Positions 12,882-20,777 of a DNA stretch of 64,000 nt are shown here, one piece after another. The stretch comes from Lunularia cruciata (Eukaryota; Streptophyta; Marchantiopsida; Lunulariales; Lunulariaceae): contig OX419756.1 in assembly GCA_948567375.1 (NCBI GenBank), positions 31,722,552-31,786,551 of the forward strand, in the 5' to 3' direction. Each line of letters opens with the position of its first letter. Positions within the stretch are counted from its first letter, which is position 1. The translations under genes and the position numbers were made by a program. The notes beneath the pieces are model-generated. The model was not told where the DNA came from. It saw nothing but the letters and a program-made list of their open reading frames with translations, and did not search any database.

Positions 12882-13577
12882 TATGAGCCAGCATGTCTCT
12901 CACTCAAGATGAACCTTTGATGACTAATATGGTAGTGCACCATGGACTAAGAAGGCAAGGAACCCCAACTCCATCATAATACTCTAAGGCTAACACTCCA
13001 AGACTCAAACCATTGCTCACTAGAGAACTTAATGAGAGAGAGATAGTTATAAATGAAAGGATGATGGGTACCTCCTCACCCTTGGTTTATATACTTGTGA
13101 AATAGTTACACACCAAAGTTACTATTAATTATTAGAGTAACTCAAGTTACTAAGCTAAGAGTCAAATAAATTCTAAAGTCTAAAGGAATATCCATACTCA
13201 TGGGAATATTCCTCTAAACATGTGGTCTTATCTTGACCCAACCACTAAGTCAAGGATTCCTTCACATGGGCTATCCTTGGACTATAGAAGAATTTCAAAC
13301 AAATAGACTTGTGGGTCCAAGAGTTGTCAACTCTTTCCTCAAAGCCAAACACCTATGAATAATACCAAATCAATACACTAAAATCCAAGATAGTGGTGTT
13401 CATCTTTTCCACTTCCTCTAAAATAAGGACCCTTCTATCTTAGCTATGACTAAATTTAGCCAATCATGACTAATGTAAAACCATCTTTTATCTTTATATA
13501 ATTAATATCTCTCAAATACTTGTAATACACCAAACTAAATATCACAATAGTACATACATGAACAAATGTGTGTTACA
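12882..13577 (-). mobile_element. Solo LTR of the element E family
   Basis: This 696-bp segment aligns end to end with the 692-bp LTRs of element E (39610-40301 and 46752-47443), in the same orientation, with many substitutions. Its terminal TG has become TA. It ends in GTGTTACA. No internal sequence is attached, so it is the product of LTR-LTR recombination and much older than E. A clean target duplication is not visible (left flank AGGAC, right flank CAATA). Confidence 0.9.
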
Positions 13578-13715
13578 CAATAGAGTGGACAACCCACATC
13601 CTATACAGTTGGAGGGTCTAGTGTAGCTAGACCCTTACTTTCATTTTCAAGTCAATAGCAGCTAATGAGTGGTGATGTTACTTGTTGGACTTGTGGTGGA
13701 CCTCACCATAGTACC

Positions 13716-14601
13716 CCTTCCATTCTTTGCTTCCTATTTTTGCACCATGTTTGTGTGAGGTGCCCTGAATTTTGAGCGTTGGTGCTCTGGTGTGCTTGCA
13801 ATAGTGAGGCTGGAAGGATGACCAATCAGATTATCTTTGTTTCTCTTTGATGAGGCAAGAAGTGATGACCTGCAGACCGTGAGAGTGCATGTTGTGATGA
13901 TAGGTTACAAGTCGATCTTTCTTTTAGTGGAGTTGTCATTGTAAGGGGCTACATTGATGGGTGGTGCTCGGTTGGTGTTGGTACTTGGTGGTGTTTGGTT
14001 GGTGTTGGCACTTGGTGGGGTACTTGCGGTTGCAGTTTGTGGTTGTTTTATCACAATGAAGTTCTTTGGGGATTCTAGAGGAGATATCCCTATAGTACAT
14101 AGTGGGTTCACTCAGTATCAACCTATATCTCAAGTCCCAATGAGGGAGGATATTGACTCTGAGTTGGAGTTTGACACAAGAGCTAATTCAATTGAGAGTG
14201 CACTTGGTGTGTCCTCACGGTTGTTGTAGGATATGGAAGAGATTTATGGGGCCCCCAAAGGCCCTAAGCATTACTCTGGTATAGTGGGTACCATTTAGTT
14301 GGATGACTTCATCTAGGAGTTTGATAGTTTGTATGATCTACATAGATACATAACCCAACTTTGTTCACATCTTTCATGGCATTGAAAGGATTATTTCAAC
14401 ACTTGTAGGGTCCATCAATAGACGACTACCATGAGTCCATGAGAGTTCACTTGGAGGAGATTGAGTTATGGAGACAATATTGATCTCTAAACTATATCTC
14501 CATCACTTCATGCTTAGTTACCAAGGGTAGATTGGCAGTACCCATGTGTTCTAACTGAAGCAACATTGGTGGAGCTAGTGGAAGTGCACTAGCTAGAGAT
14601 A
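13716..14601 (+). repeat. Internal duplicated segment, second copy, inserted in the gag zinc-knuckle region
   Basis: Direct repeat of 11533-12416 with similar divergence along its length. It sits between the trace of the first gag zinc knuckle (CWTCGGPHH, ending near 13711) and the sequence that follows that knuckle in copy 2 (resuming near 14602). It is therefore an extra segment dropped into gag rather than part of the ancestral layout. The frame at 13954-14229 is a shadow of this segment. Confidence 0.75.
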
Positions 14602-15381
14602 AGAGTGCACTCAAGGTAGTGGACATGATACCTCTTGTGCATCATAACTAGCATTGAGATAGTGTGACCATTGCCACAGATTTGGTCACACTAGTGACCG
14701 ATGCTTTGACCTTCACCTGGAGTTATGGAATGGTAAAGTTGTTATGGAAGGTAGTAGAGGAGCTCTAAATCATGGAGGATGAGGTGGTAGAGGATCCACA
14801 CTTGGTAGGGGTGCAATATGTACCTTTACTTTTGACATAGCCATGGCTACTCGGACTGATCAGTTGGAGCAGAGATTGGCTAGCATAGCCATAGCTTAGA
14901 GGAGATCAGATTCTAGTGCTAAGGTTTCCACCTCTTATGTTGGTGATAGATATATCTTGGACTTATGTGTAAAGCAGCATAGGTAGATGCATCTATTGTA
15001 GTGACCATGAGTGTAGTATGTGCTCCAGAGCCTAGAGGAGCATTAGTGGAGTTGGACCAATAAAGAGGAGAGGTTGGTAGATAGGTCAAACTTCCCCAAT
15101 CTCTCACAACCTCTAAGGCACTACAAATGACATCCATGGCTCCTAGATGCCCTAGTGCAGGTGTGGTATGTGGTGATGGAGTGTATGATAGACTAGATGC
15201 TAGTCAGCCATTTGCTACTACACAAATTGAGTCTAGCACAATGTTAGCAATGGCTCAATTGATTATATGCTTCTCTTTATTCTCAACCAATGACATGTTT
15301 ATATTGGGAGTTGACTCAACTCTAGTGTTTTGATTGGCTGCCACACGTTATGATAGTAAGGATGGTGTGGTTTCTACTAAT
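14602..15381 (+). pseudogene. Gag C-terminus and protease-flanking remnant of PHD-gypsy copy 1
   Basis: The sequence is collinear with copy 2 (about 47900-47444, then 39609-39310, reverse strand). It contains the second zinc-knuckle trace (CHRFGHTSDR type). At about 15085 it preserves, uninterrupted, the site that is occupied by element E in copy 2. It ends abruptly at about 15381, where element F begins, with roughly 0.7 kb of host sequence lost. Multiple stops. Confidence 0.7.
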
Positions 15382-16185
15382 TGGGATGAATGTCTTGCAG
15401 CTACAAAATTTGCCTACAACAATTCCAAATAGGCAAGCACTGGATTTTCTCCCTTCTTTCTCAATTTTGGCCAAGATCCGCTTGTTCCAGATTCTCTTCT
15501 TGCTCCCCCTCCCTCTCAGGTTCCTCATACTTCTACATTCTTGACCACTATATCCCAATCTCTCCAACAAGCCAAATCTCACCTCCTTGTTGCTCAGAAT
15601 TGCCAAAAACAATATGCATACCATCATCGTCGTGATCTCACCTTTGAAGTTGGTGATAAAGTCATGCTATCCTCTAGTAACCTCCCTCTCCCACTTGATA
15701 CCCAAGTTCGTAAACTTGCTCCTAATTGGATAGGACCCTTTGATATCACCCACATTATCTCTCCTGTTGCTTATCGTCTTGCCTTACCTTGTCACATGCG
15801 TATCCATCCTGTCTTTCATATTTCCAAGTTGAAACCCTTTGTTCCTAACCCTTCTTCCTTTTCCTCTCGAGTCCAACCTCCCCCTCTTCCTGTCCCTATC
15901 AATGATCATGAGGAGTACGAAGTTGATCGCATCCTTGCGCATCGCCATATTCAATGAGGCCGTCACCAACATACGGAGTACAAGGTCCTTTGGAAAGGGT
16001 ATCCCCTTCATGATGCTACATGGGAACCTCTTTCTCACCTCCAGAATGCACAGATGGCCATCAAGGAATTCGAAGCTTCACTGGCGACGAGGACGTCACC
16101 AACTAGCGGCGGGGGAATATGTAACAATATGGAGTTTAGTGACGAAGTTAGTCGGGCTTACGAAGTAGAGAATAAGACAAAATAG
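15382..16185 (+). pseudogene. F integrase C-terminal domain plus chromodomain
   Basis: The frame begins inside integrase (WDECLAATKFAYNNSK). It continues through the GPF-type domain (GDKVMLSS, WIGPFDI, YRLALP, HPVFHISKLKPF) and a chromodomain (EYEVDRILAHRH, YKVLWKGYP, ATWEP). Integrase inserts the cDNA, and the chromodomain is known in this clade to steer integration to marked chromatin. There are in-frame stops in the integrase part (a TAG near 15430) and inside the chromodomain (TGA at 15955-15957). The frame then runs across the polypurine tract and ends with TAG at 16183-16185, inside the LTR. Confidence 0.85.
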
Positions 16186-16194
16186 CCTAGAATA

Positions 16195-16411
16195 TTCTAG
16201 AAGCATCTAAGAAGCTTCTTAGGAAGCTTCCCAACTAGTTAACTTGCACCCTAAGCAGGTAGCTTCTAGAAGGAAGCTTCTAGAAGCTTCTAACTAGCTT
16301 AGCTTGCACGCCAAGTAGGCGGCTTCTAGAAGGAAGCTTCTTGAGAAGCTTCCTAGTTAACTTGGCTTGCACTCCAAGAAAGCGGCTCAAGGAAACTTCT
16401 TGAGAAGCTTC
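16195..16411 (+). promoter_or_regulatory. Array of heat-shock elements in the F LTR
   Basis: Heat-shock factors bind alternating nGAAn/nTTCn pentamers. Here GAA, TTC, GAA and TTC lie at exactly 5-bp steps at 16273, 16278, 16283 and 16288, a perfect four-unit element. Shorter perfect or near-perfect runs lie at 16195-16202, 16211-16218, 16223-16230, 16264-16271, 16324-16331, 16333-16340, 16345-16352, 16392-16399 and 16404-16411. They sit 20-236 bp upstream of the TATA box. Heat induction of the element is inferred. Confidence 0.8.
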
Positions 16412-16430
16412 AAGGGTCTTGTATGCTACC

Positions 16431-16438
16431 TATAAATA
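16431..16438 (+). promoter_or_regulatory. TATA box of the F LTR
   Basis: TATAAATA lies just downstream of the heat-shock-element array and is followed by a leader with pyrimidine runs. It is the only good TATA in this LTR and is in the expected place for the U3/R border. Confidence 0.75.
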
Positions 16439-16542
16439 CCAAGGCCGAAGCTTATGCTAGGCATTCGGAGTTTTCCCTCATTCAAGTGTCCCAATGTGAG
16501 CTTCCATTCTCCTATTTCTCTCCTCGGTTTTGGTCTTTTACA

Positions 16543-17498
16543 ATCTCGCTCCATGGAGTTGATCAAACAAGTCATCCATGCGAGGTAAGGGGTATTTGTT
16601 CTTCACTGTTTGCTGATTGAGACCCCGATAGTCAATGCACATGCGCATTGTACCATCCTTCTTCTTCACAAACAAGACAGGGGCCCCATATGGTGATACG
16701 CTAGGTTGGATGAACCCTTTTTGTAGCATCTCCTCCATTTGAGTCTTACACTCCTCCAACTCATGAGGTGATAGGCGATATGGGGCCTTACAAGGAGGTG
16801 TCTTCCCCGAGAGTGTCTCTATTTTGTGATCTACTCGCCTTTTAGGTGGTAATCCTGAGGGTAGATCATCGGGAAAGACATCTTGAAACTCATCCACCAC
16901 ATCCTTCAATTTCTCAGGAATTTGTCCAACAAGTTGTGCACTCTGGACTTCTCTTATTAGACCCATAAAACATCTATCGGTCTTACAGACAGTTGTCGTC
17001 CCTACGACATATAGAGGCAGTTTCTGCCTGTGTGATTTTTCTTTAACCCCAATGATTGACCATTGGTGGGTTCTCACTACTTTCTTCCTCCAATCCACCA
17101 TTGGGTTGTACTGCTCCATCCATGGCATGCCTAAAATTGCATCATAACGGGCTAACTGTATCACTTGCCACTCAATTGCTTCCTGATATTCTCCTAGAGA
17201 GGGTTACCCGTCTAGGTAATGATTCAATCCTCTCTGTTTGCCCATTTGGTAACTCTACTTCTTCACTTCCATCTCTCTCTAGATCCATTCCCAATCTGAT
17301 TGCAACAGAGCAAGACAAGAAATTCTTTGTTCCTCCCGGGTCTATTAATACTCTCACTTGATTACCTTCTAGGATTCCATTCACGACAATCAATTGTGAG
17401 GTTGCCTTTCGGGATCTTTGCACATTATTCTTCTTCCTTCCCTCGTTTCTCTGCTTCCTTATTGAGCTAGTAAGGCCACGAGGTACATTTACTGGCAA
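16543..17498 (-). pseudogene. Element A protease and truncated reverse transcriptase
   Basis: Protease carries LIDPGGTKNFLSC in place of the usual D-S/T-G-A motif. RT follows with the [19 protein letters not shown] motif and the [10 protein letters not shown] block and then ends at the junction with F, before the catalytic YxDD box. A stop and frame change separate protease from RT near 17170. The polymerase cannot be made from this copy. Confidence 0.85.
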
Positions 17499-18595
17499 TC
17501 TTCATTTTCCGAAGTGGTTTCCACCTCCTCCTCTTCAATGTGCCTCTCCATGTTGTTCAAAGATCGCCTGTACGAAGGCCGAGGGCCTCTAGGGAAACAA
17601 GTGCAACAATTGGTAGATATGTGCCCAATACGGCCACAATTGTAACAACGGCGTTGTTCTCCTCGAGTCCCTTCTCCTCGTGGGACTCCATCTCTCCGTT
17701 CTTCTACCCGTCCTCGCTCTCCTTGAAGCGACCGTGCTCCTCGATCCCGGAATCGAAGGTTGCCTAATTCCATTGGTACTGGTCCACCCATGTGTGGCAT
17801 TTCTGCCCGATAATGTTGAGGTGGAACTACTCCTTCACCTCCACCTAATGCTCCGGTTATTCTCTGCGCACAAGCAATAGCTTCAAATACCGTGCGAGGA
17901 TTTTGCACCATGACTTCTTGGCGAATCCGCTCTTTCAACCCTCGTTTGAAATTGTCGAGAGCCTCTGCTGGACTCATGTCGGTAATTGCGACTTGTTGAT
18001 CCAGAAATGCCTCCACATACTCTTGTACGCTATTCTTCCGTCTCAATCCCCATAGTCAGGTTCGAGCCATCTGCACAGAATCCACCGATTGGAAATTCTT
18101 GAGCAGCCCTTCTTGCATTGTTGTCCATGTGACCTCCCTTCTCTCTGCCAGCATGGATCGTTCCCAAGCATCATACCATGTGAGGGCTTTATCGGTCAAG
18201 TACCCACATGCAAACACGCCTGCAGCATGCTCTGTGATCTTTGTTGAGAACAATCAAAAATATCAATTCATTCTCAAGATCCAATTCTCCACAACTCCCA
18301 TCGAACGCTGCCCCTTGTAAGGCTCGATGTTGCAGGTCTTCTTCATCCGGAGTAGCAATGTGGCTTCATCGTTGATAGGGTTTGTAGGCACGGGTGCCTC
18401 TCCAAGTACTTCTGTCGCAGGTACTGGGTTTTGAGACGGCTCTTCTTCTTGCATGGCTTGATCGTTCCTGAGGATCTGCACTTGACTTTGTAATGTCTCC
18501 ATGGTCATCTTAATCTCTCGAAATTCATTCAACATCCCTTGCATTCCTTGCACCAGCTCTTGCAATTGCGGATCCATGGTTCCTGCAACACCCAA
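17489..18595 (-). pseudogene. Element A gag
   Basis: An N-terminal coiled-coil region (MDPQLQELVQGMQGML) is followed by a capsid-like part, an arginine-rich stretch, and a CCHC zinc knuckle (CYNCGRIGHISTNC) for RNA binding. The frame is broken into three pieces, near 18263, 18056 and 17489. The same breaks are not all shared with element B, so they arose after insertion. Confidence 0.85.
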
Positions 18596-18610
18596 TTGCT
18601 AACGTCTACT

Positions 18611-18808
18611 TCAATATAGAGTCAATATAATCAGTCTGGAAGGCGCACGAACTATCGGAACTACCATTGGGACCTCAGAAGCTATCACTCGTTGATAATA
18701 CTCCTCACCAAAATTCCTAACCACAAAATCTCTAAACATCAATTTTGGCCTCACTACATAACGGATTTCTACTTGAGTGTTGAAAGGGAAAGGATTTGGG
18801 ACATTCAT
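18611..18808 (-). CDS. Element A leader ORF 2 (65 codons)
   Basis: Intact frame between the primer site and gag, immediately upstream of gag and downstream of a related leader frame. Key motif: RNFGEEYYQRV, then a hydrophobic block ending VVPIV. It is conserved in element B (25252-25455) and recognisable in the decayed element C. It shares a pattern with leader ORF 1 and with a frame in the unrelated element E. No function is known to me; a small accessory protein or a regulatory upstream ORF are both possible. Confidence 0.55.
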   Translation of the reverse strand: MNVPNPFPFNTQVEIRYVVRPKLMFRDFVVRNFGEEYYQRVIASEVPMVVPIVRAPSRLIILTLY

Positions 18809-18818
18809 ATCGATATTG

Positions 18819-19040
18819 TCATAATAGAATGTAGATTGTCAAATCCCACTCTTTGTCATATATCACCACAGGTAGAATCATTGGGTTTGGTGAGTTCATC
18901 ACTTTGTCCATGAATTCTGCACCAAAGTGATAAACTAGCGATACTCTCATCTGCTCACGCTGGATGTACATAACCTTGATGTGGAATGGGTTTGAGAATG
19001 GAAAGCTAGGTGCGGGAAATTGTCCCCCCGGTGCATCCAT
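18819..19040 (-). CDS. Element A leader ORF 1 (73 codons)
   Basis: First open frame after the primer site, ending 10 bp before leader ORF 2. Motif: YIQREQMRVSL, HFGAEF, then LPVVIYD and a hydrophobic C-terminus. The frame is intact here, but its counterpart in element B has two stops. It aligns with the small leader frame of element E (YIRQKEAMRA, LGEE, YPVVHYD) at about 14 of 38 positions with one gap. The role is unknown. Confidence 0.55.
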   Translation of the reverse strand: MDAPGGQFPAPSFPFSNPFHIKVMYIQREQMRVSLVYHFGAEFMDKVMNSPNPMILPVVIYDKEWDLTIYILL

Positions 19041-19166
19041 CCCATCCGCTCTCTAAAGTCCTTCCTAAGTCTAGCAATTACTCTATGTTCTCCACCTCAA
19101 ATTACTCAGTTTCAGTAGTCGTGCTATTCCAAGAGGGGTGATCCACTCTCTTGGACTAGAACACTC

Positions 19167-19178
19167 GCTCTAATACCA
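19167..19178 (-). other. Primer binding site of element A (initiator-Met tRNA type)
   Basis: Read on the minus strand the site is TGGTATTAGAGC, one mismatch from the TGGTATCAGAGC complement of the 3' end of plant initiator-Met tRNA. It lies one base inside the 5' LTR, the expected place for minus-strand cDNA priming. Confidence 0.8.
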
Positions 19179-19179
19179 T

Positions 19180-19913
19180 TGTAATACTCCGAGGACAAGA
19201 GAGAGAAAACACAGATTGCACACTCAAACATCCGATGCCCCAAGGGAGCACCTTCTCTTTATTATATAGACAAGAAGATCTCATCCAAGGAAGCTCCACC
19301 ATAGGATTAGGGACACAGATAGGTGACATGTCAGCAAGCTCCACCCTTGGATTACTTACTTGGATGGGTGACTTGTCTGGTCTAGGTCCTATCTGGTTGG
19401 TCAAACAAGCTTTGACCGGAGGGAATCTTTTAGGGAATCTTCCTGTAGGAATCTCAGAATCACATGAGTAAGGTACCGTTGGAAAGCTCTCAACAAGACA
19501 AACCAGGGGGGAGGGAAGGCCAGCCTTTCCTCCATTGGGGGGGAATTTGCACATTTTTGAGGCCTGATTCATCCGTTTAGGCCTCCGAAATTGCCTTCAA
19601 AGATTTCAGGCATATTTCGGTTCCTACTCTATTAGTAGAAGTCCCCTTTTGGTGATACCTCTTTTTGATCTGTTTAGTCCATCATGTGTAGCATCCTTCT
19701 AGATGTTACCAAACCAATTCTCACCTTTAAATCATATGTCTAGCTATTGGTTCTAAGGTTCTCAAGTCTATTTCGGTTTCTGCCCTATTAGTAGAAGTAC
19801 TCTTTTGGTGATACTTCTATCTGATCTATTTTGACCATCATGTATAACATCATTCTAGATGTTACCAAACCAAATTTCACATCTAGATCATATGGCTAAC
19901 CCTTGGTATTACA
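19180..19913 (-). repeat. 5' LTR of element A, 734 bp
   Basis: In plus orientation it starts TGTAATACTCC and ends GGTATTACA, matching both LTRs of element B and the solo LTR at 61369-62106. The right border is followed at once by PHD-gypsy host sequence. Confidence 0.92.
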
Positions 19914-20028
19914 AAGATACTCCAATACTAAAGGAGATCACTCAAATTTGGAGTATGAGTGAGATAGTTCCATCCACCTTGGATGTTCCGATTGTGGATT
20001 TTTGAGGAGGCATTCAATAGAATGCTAA
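19914..20028 (+). mobile_element. Island of PHD-gypsy copy 1 between elements A and B
   Basis: These 115 bases match copy 2 at about 38510-38625 (reverse strand), for example AAAGGAGATCACTCA and CCACCTTGGATGTT. They continue into the sequence right of element B at 26559, which proves that A and B are separate insertions into the same host. Confidence 0.88.
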
Positions 20029-20764
20029 TGGAATACTCCAAGGACAAGAGAAGAGAGAAAACACAGATTGCATACTCAAACATTCGATGCCCCAAGGGAG
20101 CACCTTCTCTTTATTATATAAACAAAGAGGATCTCCTCCAAGGAAGCTCCACCATAGGATTAGGGACACATATAGGTGACATGTCAGCAAGCTCCACCCT
20201 TGGATTACTTACTTGGATGGGTGACCTGTCTGGTCTAGGTCCTATCTGGTTGGTCAAACAAGCTTTGACCAGAGGGAATATTTTAGGAATCTTCTGTAGG
20301 AATCTCAGAATCACATGAGTAAGGTACTGTTGGAAAGCTATCAATGAGACAAAGTAAGGGGAGGAAAGGCAAGCATTTCCTCCATTGGGGGGGGGATCTG
20401 CACATTTTTGAGGCCTAATTCATCCATTTAGGCCTCCAAAATTGCCTTCAAAGATTTCAGGCATATTTTGGTTCCTACTCTATTAGTAGAAGTCCCCTTT
20501 TGGTGATACCTCTTTTTGATCTGTTTAGTCCATCATGTGTAGCATCCTTCTAGATGTTACCAAACCAATTCTCACCTTTAAATCATATGTCTAGCTATTG
20601 GTTCTAAGGTTCTCAAGTCTATTTCTATTTCTACTCTATTAGTAGAAGTACTCTTTTGGTGATACTTCTATCTGATCTATTTTGACCATCATGTATAACA
20701 TCATTCTAGATGTTACCAAACCAAATTTCACATCTAGATCATATGGCTAGCTCTTGGTATTACA
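20029..20764 (-). repeat. 3' LTR of element B, 736 bp
   Basis: Plus orientation starts TGGAATACTCC and ends GGTATTACA. A purine-rich tract (AAAAGGAGGGAGGTC on the minus strand, 20765-20779) adjoins it inside the element and serves as the plus-strand primer. Confidence 0.92.
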
Positions 20765-20777
20765 GACCTCCCTCCTT

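Larger units (their letters stand above)
15382..16542 (+). mobile_element. Chromovirus F, 3' end only (integrase C-terminus, chromodomain, LTR)
   Basis: This is the 3' remnant of a plus-strand Ty3 chromovirus. The LTR runs 16120-16542 (TGTAACAATA to CTTTTACA) and is preceded by a GGCGGGGGAATA polypurine tract. To its right the sequence is at once the RT gene of element A, so F had inserted into A. To its left it abuts the PHD-gypsy host, so F's 5' part, the 3' half of A and some host DNA were removed together. Confidence 0.85.
16120..16542 (+). repeat. LTR of chromovirus F, 423 bp
   Basis: Starts TG and ends CA. It contains three imperfect units of about 60 bp, each with a CTTGCAC motif followed by alternating GAA/TTC pentamers, then a TATA box and a pyrimidine-rich leader. 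The border with element A at 16542/16543 is exact: the next bases match the RT gene of element B with two mismatches in the first ten. Confidence 0.85.
16543..19913 (-). mobile_element. Chromovirus A, 5' half only
   Basis: It reads from right to left: 5' LTR (19180-19913), initiator-Met tRNA primer site, two small leader frames, gag, protease, and the start of RT, which stops at 16543 against the F LTR. It is very similar to element B over its whole length. RNase H, integrase, chromodomain and 3' LTR are absent. It is inserted into PHD-gypsy copy 1, whose sequence resumes at 19914. Confidence 0.9.

Noticed and set aside
12882-13577. Solo LTR considered as part of the PHD-gypsy gag
   Set aside because: Copy 2 lacks it, and it aligns end to end with the element E LTR.
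19235-20318. Open frames on the plus strand across LTR sequence (repeated IGDMSASSTLGL)
   Set aside because: They recur because the LTR recurs; they lie in non-coding U3 of minus-strand elements and have no independent support.
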